From positions 1 to 28,691 of the forward strand of contig QIKQ01000001.1 in NCBI GenBank assembly GCA_003233075.1: 28,691 nucleotides of DNA, written 5' to 3'. Numbering within the stretch: the first letter of the stretch is position 1; every line of letters begins with the position of its first letter. Shown one piece after another: positions 7,806 to 15,469 of this stretch. This DNA is from Gammaproteobacteria bacterium. GTDB taxonomy: Bacteria; Pseudomonadota; Gammaproteobacteria; SZUA-21. The notes under the pieces are model-generated. The model had not been told where the DNA came from. It did no database searches and worked only from the letters and a program-made list of their open reading frames with translations. Made by a program: the position numbers and the translations under genes.

Positions 7806-8261
7806 TCATTTACTCTTCTTTTTAGATTTGGATATTATTTTAACTTTGCCTGTTGGTGTTGCTGAATGACAGCTAAAACAATCGATTGTAACAGCGGTGT
7901 AATTATGACAACTTTGGCAAAAATGTTCTGCATTTAATTTGCCACTGCCCAGTTTTAACTTAACTGGTTTGCCTTTTTCATCTCGTGCGTGACAGTTAAT
8001 GCATTTTTCAATACTGAAGTTATTCTTATGTGTTTTCTTGTTCCACCTTTTACCGAGACGTGTAGTTTCAGCGCGTTGATGCGTAATATAGTTCATATGG
8101 TTTTTACGCATTTCCATCGTGTCATTGATGACACAGCGCTTTCCTTGCACAGCAGGGTAGGTGAGCTTACCTAAGCTCGTTTCTTTGGCACTTTCAGTAG
8201 AAACACTGCTTGCGAGTGCAAGCAGTGTGCTGAATAAAAACAATTTAATTAATTTTGACAT
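7806..8261 (-). CDS. dsrJ: DsrJ, triheme cytochrome c
   Basis: A 151-residue periplasmic cytochrome with an uncleaved or cleavable N-terminal hydrophobic signal (residues 5-20) and three heme c sites: CINCH, CQSCH and CFSCH. Cys43 in KRCVIND corresponds to the conserved extra cysteine of DsrJ that ligates one heme (His/Cys ligation, described in Allochromatium vinosum). Other conserved histidines before the first heme site (NHMNYITHQ) can serve as distal ligands. The tail is rich in lysine. It is the periplasmic end of the DsrMKJOP complex. Size and motif order fit the family. Confidence 0.94.
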   Translation of the reverse strand: MSKLIKLFLFSTLLALASSVSTESAKETSLGKLTYPAVQGKRCVINDTMEMRKNHMNYITHQRAETTRLGKRWNKKTHKNNFSIEKCINCHARDEKGKPVKLKLGSGKLNAEHFCQSCHNYTAVTIDCFSCHSATPTGKVKIISKSKKKSK

Positions 8262-8306
8262 AATGAATCCGATTTACTGGTCTTTATTTATTCACTTTAA
8301 TTTAAT

Positions 8307-10265
8307 TTACTCACCCATGCCCATGTCGATATAACCCGTTGGGCAAACGTCCGCACAGATATGACAGCCGATACAAAGGTCATAATCAGTGAAAACATAG
8401 CGGCCCATAGTAGTATCTTTCTTAGGCGTTCGTTTGACGGCCTCTTGTGGGCAGTAAATAACGCAGTTATCACACTCAAAACACATGCCACAACTCATGC
8501 AGCGTTCAGCTTCCGCCTGTGCTTTTTCTTCAGGAAGACATTCCATGCGTTCACGGTAGCTGCCAATAATGTTTTCCGGGTCTACCGGGATTTCAGCGCG
8601 TTTATTACGTTCTTCAAATTCAAAATGACCTAGGAAAAGTTTAGTTGAAGGAATGATTTCATGAGCAGATCGATCTTCATAGTTATGAACTGCAAATTTA
8701 TTATAATCCGTACCGCGTAAATCACCTTGTTCTGTAACACGATAATCTTCAGGAGTCTGATCTACTTCGCGTAATTTATTTAATAAATCATAATGATGCA
8801 CATCAACCTTAGGTCGTTTTGATAATTCACGATTGTTAAGATAGTAATCAATACTTTCAACCGCAATGGCAGCTTGACCAATTGCAGTGGTTAGCAAATG
8901 TGGTCGAACGATATCACCTGCAACGAAATGACCTGGTTTGCCAGGAACTTGGTAGTTTTTACCTGCATCGATAAAACCATAACCGTTATCGAGATCTTCA
9001 ATTCCAGTCATATTACCTTTTTGACCGATTGCAGAAACTAACAAAGCACACTCTTCTTCAAACTCAGAGCCTTCAATCGCTTTAGGAGCACCATCAACCA
9101 TTTCACATTTTGCAAATCGGACTCTAACAGCACGACCCTCATCATCAAGGATTGCTTCTAAAGGCATAATGTTACCTTTGATATCAACTCCTTCGTGTAA
9201 TGCGTCTTTCACTTCGTGTTCTGCCGCTGTCATGTTCTCGATAGGGAAGAGTGAAGTTAATAAAACCGGCACACCTTGGCGTGCAACAGTGGATGCAACG
9301 TCATGTGCAGTGTGACCTAAAACAATGTTTTCAGGTCGATCTTTTTCGTGTATTTGAGTTATTGCACCTAAGCGACGCGCGACGGAGGCTACGTCAATTG
9401 AGGTATCACCACCACCTACACAAATTACTTTGCCATCGCCTAATGCTTGCAGACGATTTTCGTTAAAGGCACGTAGAAAATCAATTCCAGAAATACAGTT
9501 TTTAGCGTCACCACCAGGGATTGGTATTAATTTACCAGCATGAGTACCGACAGCCCAAAGAATTGCGTCATAATCACGCTCTAAGTCTTCGATTTTGATG
9601 TCGTCGCCAATGCGTACATTAGTTCTCACGTCTACACCTAAATCAATGATTCGTTTTATTTCACCATCAAGTACATCACGTGGAGTTCGATATCCAGGGA
9701 TGCCATAACGCATGAAACCACCCAATTCTTCGTGATCATCAAAAATAATACAACGATGACCAATGCGGCGTAATTGATAGGCTGCTGCAAGTCCTGCAGG
9801 ACCGCCACCAATAATGGCGATTTTCTTACCTGTATCTTCACCAGGTTCATCAAATTTGAAACCTTCGTTTAATGCGGTGTCGCCAATATATTGTTCAACT
9901 GAGTTGATACCAACATGATCTTCTACTTCGTTGCGATTACAACCGTCTTCGCAGGGAGCAGGGCAAACTCGACCCATTATAGAAGGGAAAGGATTGGCAT
10001 TAGTTGAACGCCTAAAAGCGTATTCTTGCCAAGTCACATCACCTTGAGGTTTTTCGATACCACGAACAATATCTAACCAACCACGGATATCTTCACCTGA
10101 AGGACAGCTGCCTTGGCAGGGTGGAGTACGATGAACATAGGTTGGACATTTATGCGATGTATCTTCTTTGAAGATCATATTGGTCATATCGCCCCATTCT
10201 TGATCACCATCATCGTATTTCCTAAACGTCAGTTTAGAATTCATATCATCACTCGAAGTTGCCAT
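8307..10265 (-). CDS. dsrL: DsrL, iron-sulfur flavoprotein NAD(P)H oxidoreductase
   Basis: A 652-residue cytoplasmic protein. The N-terminus has the GltD-like cysteine region (HRTPPCQGSCPSGEDI), then the FAD site IAIIGGGPAGLAAAYQL, the nucleotide site VICVGGGDTSIDVASVARR, and a second FAD segment ending in HFVAGD. The C-terminus carries two ferredoxin motifs: CMSCGMCFECDNC with YCP, and CIGCHICADVCP. DsrL works with DsrAB, taking electrons from sulfur oxidation to NAD(P)+, and is diagnostic of sulfur-oxidising dsr clusters of this type. AGGAG precedes the ATG. It lies between dsrK and dsrJ as expected. The N-terminal half does not look truncated. Confidence 0.95.
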   Translation of the reverse strand: MATSSDDMNSKLTFRKYDDGDQEWGDMTNMIFKEDTSHKCPTYVHRTPPCQGSCPSGEDIRGWLDIVRGIEKPQGDVTWQEYAFRRSTNANPFPSIMGRVCPAPCEDGCNRNEVEDHVGINSVEQYIGDTALNEGFKFDEPGEDTGKKIAIIGGGPAGLAAAYQLRRIGHRCIIFDDHEELGGFMRYGIPGYRTPRDVLDGEIKRIIDLGVDVRTNVRIGDDIKIEDLERDYDAILWAVGTHAGKLIPIPGGDAKNCISGIDFLRAFNENRLQALGDGKVICVGGGDTSIDVASVARRLGAITQIHEKDRPENIVLGHTAHDVASTVARQGVPVLLTSLFPIENMTAAEHEVKDALHEGVDIKGNIMPLEAILDDEGRAVRVRFAKCEMVDGAPKAIEGSEFEEECALLVSAIGQKGNMTGIEDLDNGYGFIDAGKNYQVPGKPGHFVAGDIVRPHLLTTAIGQAAIAVESIDYYLNNRELSKRPKVDVHHYDLLNKLREVDQTPEDYRVTEQGDLRGTDYNKFAVHNYEDRSAHEIIPSTKLFLGHFEFEERNKRAEIPVDPENIIGSYRERMECLPEEKAQAEAERCMSCGMCFECDNCVIYCPQEAVKRTPKKDTTMGRYVFTDYDLCIGCHICADVCPTGYIDMGMGE

Positions 10266-10286
10266 TTTTATCTCCTAAAACTACGA

Positions 10287-10304
10287 GTCCAGGGTTAGCT
10301 GGAC
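10287..10304 (-). other. Small intercistronic hairpin between dsrK and dsrL
   Basis: GTCCAG (10287-10292), six-base loop and CTGGAC (10299-10304) form a perfect 6-bp stem in the 69-base gap between dsrK and dsrL. It has no T-tract on the transcribed strand, so it is not a terminator. Weak on its own, but one of three intercistronic stems in this operon. Confidence 0.4.
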
Positions 10305-10334
10305 CACCATTAACTTTAAATTCAAATTTTTTAT

Positions 10335-11900
10335 TTAATCATCTGCTGCTGCTTCCATAGCAGCTACGTGCGCATCTAATTCATCGCCGAATTTTTGTCC
10401 AGTCAGAACTAATGCGTCATAAACTAATTGATGAACACTAACTACCATATCCATCGAAAATTTTTGTGGTGCACCTTTTTCATTAAAATAAGGCAGCACT
10501 TTACTAAATTGGCTCTTACAGATCGCACAAATACAAGCAAGATTGGTAACTCCATAATCTTCCACGACCTCGTTATACGCCTCCATGCGGGGCATTGCGC
10601 CTTTAACCCGAATTTCCATTAGGTCGTCAGTCAATAGGCCGCCACCGCCACCACAACAAAAAGTAGCTTCTTTAGTTGTAGCTGGATCCATTTCGACGTA
10701 GTTATTACAAACTGCTTTAATAATAGCGCGTGGAATATCGAATTGACCACCCGGTTTGTCACCCATGCGTGTTGCACGTGCGACATTGCAGGAATCGTGG
10801 AAAGTCAAAGTGCGATGATCATTTTGTGTCTTGTCTATATTAAGTTTGTTTTTCTTAATTAAATCGTAGGTAAATTCACATATGTGTTGTGGTACAGGGT
10901 AATTCGGATCGAGAAAATCAAACGGACCTATCAGTGTATTCCAGAAGCTATAAGCGACTCGCCATGCATGGCCACATTCACCATGGACTATGCGCTTGAC
11001 ACCAAGATCAATAGCGGCTTCGCGGATACGAGTGCTAATTTGTTGCATATTTTCATAGCTACCGATAAACATACCGAAGTTACCAGCCTCTGAAGCGTAA
11101 GAGCTGATTGTCCAGCTAATACCTGCTTCATGAAATACCTTAGCGTAACCCTTTAATCCATCAATATGAGGTTCTGCGAAAAAGTCAGCAGACGGCGTGA
11201 TTAACATGATGTCAGCGCCTTTAACATCTAAAGGTAATTTAACAGGCAGACCTGTTTCTTCTTCAATTTCTTCTTCAAGATCTTCGAGGGTCATTTTTAA
11301 GGCAGGCTCGGGTAGCCCCAGATTGTTTCCAATTTTATAAACTTTAGCAATAATTTCATTGCAATATTTTTGCCCAACGCCGACCGTGTCTAATATTTCA
11401 CGTGCAGCCATGGATATTTCTGCAGTATCAATGCCGTAAGGGCAGAAGACAGAACAGCGTCGACATTGCGAACATTGATGAAAATAGCTATACCATTCAT
11501 CAATGACACCTTTGTCTAGATCACGTGCGCCAACTAATTTAGGAAAATATTTACCTGCAAAAGTAAAATAGCGGCGATAAACACTGCGTAATAAATCTTG
11601 TCGAGCAACGGGCATGTTCTTTGGATCACTTGTACCTAAAAAGTAATGACATTTATCTGTACAAGCACCACATTTAACACAACTGTCTAAGTAGACTTGT
11701 AGGCCCCGATATTTACCTAACAAATCTTCCATTTTATCAATTGCTTTATCCTTCCAGCCTTCAACTAATTCACCCGGAAAACCCAAAGGTTCATTGTGAA
11801 GCGGCTTCGCGATAAAAGGCGAAGAGCCCTTCATGACATCGTCAACGAGATTAGGTATGACTGGGTATTCTTTTAATTTTGGAGTTTCAAAATCTGCCAT
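10335..11900 (-). CDS. dsrK: DsrK, HdrD-like catalytic subunit of DsrMKJOP
   Basis: A 521-residue cytoplasmic iron-sulfur protein related to heterodisulfide reductase HdrD. Residues about 70-175 hold two ferredoxin motifs (CVKCGACTDKC and CSQCRRCSVFCP). The C-terminal half has the CCG-type cysteine-rich domains: DSCNVAR, then FCCGGGGGLL, and CICAICKSQF, which build the non-cubane catalytic cluster expected to act on the DsrC disulfide or trisulfide. It is membrane-bound through DsrM, whose gene is 9 bases upstream. Length and motif order agree with known DsrK proteins. Confidence 0.95.
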   Translation of the reverse strand: MADFETPKLKEYPVIPNLVDDVMKGSSPFIAKPLHNEPLGFPGELVEGWKDKAIDKMEDLLGKYRGLQVYLDSCVKCGACTDKCHYFLGTSDPKNMPVARQDLLRSVYRRYFTFAGKYFPKLVGARDLDKGVIDEWYSYFHQCSQCRRCSVFCPYGIDTAEISMAAREILDTVGVGQKYCNEIIAKVYKIGNNLGLPEPALKMTLEDLEEEIEEETGLPVKLPLDVKGADIMLITPSADFFAEPHIDGLKGYAKVFHEAGISWTISSYASEAGNFGMFIGSYENMQQISTRIREAAIDLGVKRIVHGECGHAWRVAYSFWNTLIGPFDFLDPNYPVPQHICEFTYDLIKKNKLNIDKTQNDHRTLTFHDSCNVARATRMGDKPGGQFDIPRAIIKAVCNNYVEMDPATTKEATFCCGGGGGLLTDDLMEIRVKGAMPRMEAYNEVVEDYGVTNLACICAICKSQFSKVLPYFNEKGAPQKFSMDMVVSVHQLVYDALVLTGQKFGDELDAHVAAMEAAADD

Positions 11901-11909
11901 AACGTTTCC

Positions 11910-12671
11910 TTAGCTTTTGCCGCGCGTTTCATCAAGTGGTTTGGCCCAATCAGCGATATGACGTTTTTCACGTGAGTTATCGACTTGGTTACGAGTGGGG
12001 CTAAAGAACAGACCTGGTGCGTGTAATAATTTGCTTATTGGGAAAATAATCATTAAGACAATGACTAGTCCAAGATGAAGTAGTAATAAAAGACTTGTCG
12101 GTAAGGCGCTAAAACTAAAAGTAAAAAGCCCTATAACGAAATCTTTAAGTGCCACAATATCGGTGTGGGCAACAAAAGTCATTAAGGCGCCAGTGACACC
12201 TATGCCAATAATAAGTAGCAACATTAAATAATCAGAGGGGGCAGAAATGTAACGTACCCGATCAACAAAAATTCTTCGTGCAAGTAAACCGGCGAGGCCA
12301 ATGATTAAAGTAAAACTGGTATATTGCCCCGCTAATTGGAGCAAATGCCAATGTATTACTGGTCCGATTAAAAAAGTATCGCTATTCACGACATAACGTA
12401 GGTGACGAAAAAAAGCGATAAGTAAAGAAGCATGAAACATCCAGCCAAAAATCCAAGTCCATAAATTGGCTTTGAATAGACTTTCAAAAAAGACCACTTC
12501 ACGCGTAAGACGGGCAGCAACACCCACTTTAGTAGTAGGGGCGGGCATTGTTGGAATTTTTAAGGGGGCAGGTGTTTTCGCATATTTATAAATACGACGA
12601 CCTACGCCAACAAACAAAATGATTGTTGCAGCATAAAATAATAATATATACGTCACCGACAGAAACGACAT
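11910..12671 (-). CDS. dsrM: DsrM, NarI-like cytochrome b membrane subunit
   Basis: A 253-residue membrane protein with about five to six helices, the first at residues 5-22 (VTYILLFYAATIILFVGVG). Histidines suited for heme b occur in MFHASLLIAFFRHLRYV and LLLLHLGLVIV, the NarI pattern. It anchors DsrK and moves electrons between quinone and DsrK. It is the first gene after the terminator-like hairpin that follows dsrC, so its expression, and that of all genes after it, is probably set lower than that of dsrC. Length fits short gammaproteobacterial DsrM. Confidence 0.93.
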   Translation of the reverse strand: MSFLSVTYILLFYAATIILFVGVGRRIYKYAKTPAPLKIPTMPAPTTKVGVAARLTREVVFFESLFKANLWTWIFGWMFHASLLIAFFRHLRYVVNSDTFLIGPVIHWHLLQLAGQYTSFTLIIGLAGLLARRIFVDRVRYISAPSDYLMLLLIIGIGVTGALMTFVAHTDIVALKDFVIGLFTFSFSALPTSLLLLLHLGLVIVLMIIFPISKLLHAPGLFFSPTRNQVDNSREKRHIADWAKPLDETRGKS

Positions 12672-12704
12672 GTCTCTGTTACCTCCTCACTGCAAAAGAA
12701 AAAC

Positions 12705-12740
12705 AAATAAAAAAAGGCAAGACTAGATCGTCCTGCCTTT
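12705..12740 (-). terminator. Terminator-like hairpin between dsrC and dsrM
   Basis: On the minus strand AAAGGCAGGAC pairs over 11 positions (one G-T) with GTCTTGCCTTT across a six-base loop, and the right arm is continued by TTTT and further T-rich sequence. This is the form of an intrinsic terminator. It lies 15 bases after the dsrC stop codon. Since the downstream dsr genes must be expressed, it is probably a partial terminator or a processing site that leaves dsrC in excess. Confidence 0.75.
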
Positions 12741-12754
12741 CTAAATCAACTTAT

Positions 12755-13087
12755 TTACACACAACCAGTTGGTTTAGGTAAACCTGCGATTTTACAAGCT
12801 TGTTTAGCTGGTCCGTATGGGAACAACTCATAGAGGTATTTTGAATTACCTTTGTCTTTGCCAAGCTTTTTGCCAATTGCCTTAGTCAGTACACGTACTG
12901 CTGGTGCAATTTGGTATTCTTCATAATATGAACGTAAAAAGTTAACGACTTCCCAATGACTATCAGTCATATCGAGATTTTCACTTTTTGCGAGTGCTAC
13001 AGCAATAGGTTGAGTCCATTGCGAAAGATCTGCTAAGTAACCTTCTTCGTCTGTTTCGTATGATTTACCATCTACTTCTAATGCCAT
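12755..13087 (-). CDS. dsrC: DsrC, sulfur carrier protein
   Basis: A 110-residue protein of the DsrC/TusE family. The C-terminal arm carries both functional cysteines, Cys98 and the penultimate Cys109 (CKIAGLPKPTGCV), spaced by ten residues. These form the disulfide, persulfide or trisulfide that carries sulfur between DsrEFH, DsrAB and DsrK. AGGAG lies eight bases upstream of the ATG, the best ribosome site in the cluster, consistent with high protein amount. A terminator-like hairpin follows. A divergent cysteine-free paralogue is encoded at 20080-20418. Confidence 0.97.
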   Translation of the reverse strand: MALEVDGKSYETDEEGYLADLSQWTQPIAVALAKSENLDMTDSHWEVVNFLRSYYEEYQIAPAVRVLTKAIGKKLGKDKGNSKYLYELFPYGPAKQACKIAGLPKPTGCV

Positions 13088-13115
13088 TGTGGGATCTCCT
13101 ATAATTAAGAAATTG

Positions 13116-13421
13116 TTATAACCAAGATTGAACGGTATCGTTCTCAGTCGTTAATTTAACAAAACCTGCATAATCAACTGATTGAACGCCGTTGATTAAA
13201 TTACTATTTAATCCTCGTGCATCTAAGTCAGGTAGTAAAACAAATACAGATTTGTCTTGAATTGCTGCCTTTACTGCATCACTTACATCTGTACCTTCTC
13301 GAGCCGCATATACTGCGTCTTCAATTAGAAGTATGGATGAACCTGCTTTCGCATAACGTAGGCAAGTTTGAAACGAATCTTTTTCAAAAGGCGATTTATT
13401 AATTGTATGTAAAATGCTCAT
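13116..13421 (-). CDS. dsrH: DsrH, subunit of the DsrEFH sulfurtransferase
   Basis: A 101-residue protein of the DsrH/TusB family (MSILHTINKSPFEKDSFQTC at the start, then GSSILLIEDAVYAA and FVLLPDLDARGL). Cys20 is the conserved cysteine of oxidative DsrH. The protein forms the hexamer DsrE2F2H2, which passes sulfur to DsrC; DsrE Cys78 is the main sulfur-binding residue. It sits between dsrF and dsrC with short gaps, in the usual order. Confidence 0.95.
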   Translation of the reverse strand: MSILHTINKSPFEKDSFQTCLRYAKAGSSILLIEDAVYAAREGTDVSDAVKAAIQDKSVFVLLPDLDARGLNSNLINGVQSVDYAGFVKLTTENDTVQSWL

Positions 13422-13430
13422 AATAACCCC

Positions 13431-13871
13431 TTAAAAATTCAACATGATGTCTTGATCAGCAAAGATTTGGCCGAGTTCTTCAGCAGAGACAACTTTAATA
13501 GAGTCTTTTTCTGCGTAGTCCTCGTCTTCATCTTCCCAAACTAAATGCTGTAGATCATCTACTGTTAGTCCACGTTTTTCGAGCGATTCTTTTTCAACGT
13601 AAATCTTGGTCACTTCGTAATCACCTAAAGCAGCGTAGGTTGGCGAGAAATTTTTCATGCCAATGTCAGTCGTGTTTTGGCCCTTAGTTAGTTGATAAAC
13701 GCCATCATCAATGAAAGCTACGCTTACGTCTTGCTCAAAGGCTGCGCCAATTAAGACAACCTCTAGAGACTCTAATGCGTAAACAGTGCCGTACGGTGCT
13801 TTGCGGTTAACGTACATAAATTTCTTAGTACGTTGAACATTACCTTCTTCATTTAACATTTCGTCACTCAT
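13431..13871 (-). CDS. dsrF: DsrF, subunit of the DsrEFH sulfurtransferase
   Basis: A 146-residue protein of the DsrF/TusC family (KKFMYVNRKAPYGTVYALES, AAFEQDVSVAFIDDGVYQL). It has no cysteine, in line with a structural rather than sulfur-carrying role in the hexamer. I place the start at the ATG at 13871 because the G-rich site AAGGGGGG lies just upstream; an in-frame TTG at 13901 would add ten residues and overlap dsrE. The N-terminal ten residues before the conserved fold and the acidic stretch WEDEDEDYAEKD are slightly longer than in common DsrF. Confidence 0.93.
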   Translation of the reverse strand: MSDEMLNEEGNVQRTKKFMYVNRKAPYGTVYALESLEVVLIGAAFEQDVSVAFIDDGVYQLTKGQNTTDIGMKNFSPTYAALGDYEVTKIYVEKESLEKRGLTVDDLQHLVWEDEDEDYAEKDSIKVVSAEELGQIFADQDIMLNF

Positions 13872-13884
13872 ATGTTTCCCCCCC

Positions 13885-14277
13885 TTAATCGCCAAAGACA
13901 AGCAGACGATCTGCCTGAATACCAGCTTCGATTAACTGACCTAGGCCAGATATACGAAAACCAGGTGCAATATTGTCGGCGTCTTTTTTGTTACGATCTT
14001 TTTCGCCTTCATCGACAATACCTCGTCGTTGGGCAGCAGCAACGCAAATTACCATATCAATATTTTTATCTTCCGCAAGTTTTGACCAGCGAGTAATAAC
14101 ATTACGATCATCTTGAGGAGGGGTGGTTAGTCGAGTTCCATTATTCACACCATCGTGATAAAAGAATATACGAAAAATTTCGTGTCCAGCATCAAGCGCT
14201 GCTTGGACAAAATTAAAGGCAGTATCAGCAGCTTGGTGCTGATACGGGCCTTCGTTAATCATAATACCGTACTTCAT
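13885..14277 (-). CDS. dsrE: DsrE, sulfur-binding subunit of DsrEFH
   Basis: A 130-residue protein of the DsrE/TusD family. Cys78 in MVICVAAAQRRG is at exactly the position of the sulfur-binding Cys78 of Allochromatium vinosum DsrE, and the segment FRIFFYHDGVNNGT is typical of the fold. It accepts persulfide sulfur and passes it to DsrC. The gene starts 20 bases after dsrB and ends 13 bases before the dsrF start. Presence of dsrEFH marks the pathway as oxidative. Confidence 0.96.
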   Translation of the reverse strand: MKYGIMINEGPYQHQAADTAFNFVQAALDAGHEIFRIFFYHDGVNNGTRLTTPPQDDRNVITRWSKLAEDKNIDMVICVAAAQRRGIVDEGEKDRNKKDADNIAPGFRISGLGQLIEAGIQADRLLVFGD

Positions 14278-14297
14278 TGATTACGCCTTTATTGTTA

Positions 14298-15380
14298 TTA
14301 GAATCGAATGTGCGTTGATGCATTAAGACTCTTACGAGCGCCACGCCAGTTATCGATGTGGTACTTAGTAAAAGGCAAGTTAGTCAGTTCGAAGAAACGA
14401 GGCCAACCAATGCGATCGATCCAATCATTAATACGTTCCCAATCGCGTGCGTCTTCTTTGTAAGTTTTAAGAATGCGTTTCACAATGGCTGTCGCTTCTG
14501 GCCATCTTGGTGGATTATTGGGTACACCTGCCGCAACGAGTTTTTGGAATGAAGGTTTGCTACGTGCGTTTGAGTGATTACCACCAACCCAGATTGCAAG
14601 TTTAGAATGCTCTGCATCATTAATTTGCATAGGAGGGCAAGGTGGGTAACAAGCACCACAACAAATACATTTTTTCTCGTCAACTTCCAAAGATGCTTTG
14701 CCATTAACCATTGCAGGTCGAATCGCGGCAACTGGGCATCGAGCTACAACGGTGGGTCGCTCACAGACATTTGAAACTAAGTCATGATTTATTTTCGGTG
14801 GCTTAGTGTGTTGAATATTGATAGCAATATCACCCTGGCCACCGCAGTTAATTTGGCAGCAAGAGGTAGTCATATGAACACGATTAGGCATAGACTCAGT
14901 TTTAAATTCTTCGATGAGTTCATCCATCATTGATTTAACAACACCCGATGCGTCAGTCCCTGGAATATCACAGTGTAACCAACCTTGAGTGTGAGAAATC
15001 ATTGCGACAGAAGGTCCAGTGCCACCCACAACAAAACCAGCATCTTCTACTGCTTTAATTAAAGGCGCTACTTTTGCTTCGTCAGCAACCAAGTATTCAA
15101 CATTACTGCGAATAGTAAAGTGAATAAAACCATCAGCGAAATCATCGCCAAGGCTAGTTAGTTTACGCAAGGTGAAGACATCAAGAATTCGTTGCGTACC
15201 AACACGTATTGTGAAAATTTTGTCACCGCTTTTAGCCACGTGACAAAGTACACCAGGACGCGGACGGTAGTGATAATCCCAGTTAGCATAATTTTTTAGC
15301 ATCACAGGATGCATGTATTGAAAGCCGTCTGGGCAGCCACTTTCAATTGGTGAACGCGGTGTTGCTTTTGCTTCAGCCAT
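14298..15380 (-). CDS. dsrB: DsrB, beta subunit of reverse dissimilatory sulfite reductase
   Basis: A 360-residue subunit. Siroheme/cluster residues are in SCCQINCGGQG and in CERPTVVARCP; an inserted ferredoxin domain follows with CICCGACYPPCPP. The start is placed at the ATG at 15380, preceded by GGAG; an in-frame TTG four codons upstream lies inside that ribosome site and is not credible. With DsrA it forms the A2B2 enzyme with siroamide that oxidises sulfane sulfur delivered by DsrC to sulfite. A strong stem-loop lies between dsrA and dsrB. Confidence 0.96.
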   Translation of the reverse strand: MAEAKATPRSPIESGCPDGFQYMHPVMLKNYANWDYHYRPRPGVLCHVAKSGDKIFTIRVGTQRILDVFTLRKLTSLGDDFADGFIHFTIRSNVEYLVADEAKVAPLIKAVEDAGFVVGGTGPSVAMISHTQGWLHCDIPGTDASGVVKSMMDELIEEFKTESMPNRVHMTTSCCQINCGGQGDIAINIQHTKPPKINHDLVSNVCERPTVVARCPVAAIRPAMVNGKASLEVDEKKCICCGACYPPCPPMQINDAEHSKLAIWVGGNHSNARSKPSFQKLVAAGVPNNPPRWPEATAIVKRILKTYKEDARDWERINDWIDRIGWPRFFELTNLPFTKYHIDNWRGARKSLNASTHIRF

Positions 15381-15410
15381 TGTTTTCTCCAAAAACTAAT
15401 TCTAATCAAG

Positions 15411-15450
15411 AGAAGGGGTGTGGCCACTGGTTGTAGGGCACACCCCTTCT
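15411..15450 (-). other. Strong stem-loop between dsrA and dsrB
   Basis: AGAAGGGGTGTG (15411-15422) and CACACCCCTTCT (15439-15450) are exact reverse complements over 12 bases with a 16-base loop. There is no T-run after it on the transcribed minus strand, so it is not an intrinsic terminator. It lies in the 89-base gap between dsrA and dsrB. It could protect or expose an mRNA end, or be an RNase substrate. Confidence 0.8.
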
Positions 15451-15466
15451 GTTTACATTTAAACAG
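15449..15466 (-). other. Perfect 7-bp hairpin just after dsrA
   Basis: CTGTTTA and TAAACAG enclose a four-base loop, three bases past the dsrA stop codon, directly before the larger stem-loop. The two share bases 15449-15450, so they are close to mutually exclusive or stack end to end. Confidence 0.55.
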
Positions 15467-15469
15467 AAT

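Noticed and set aside
7989..9466. Several plus-strand open frames inside dsrJ and dsrL
   Set aside because: They lie wholly within well-supported minus-strand genes, lack family motifs, and follow from codon bias on the other strand.
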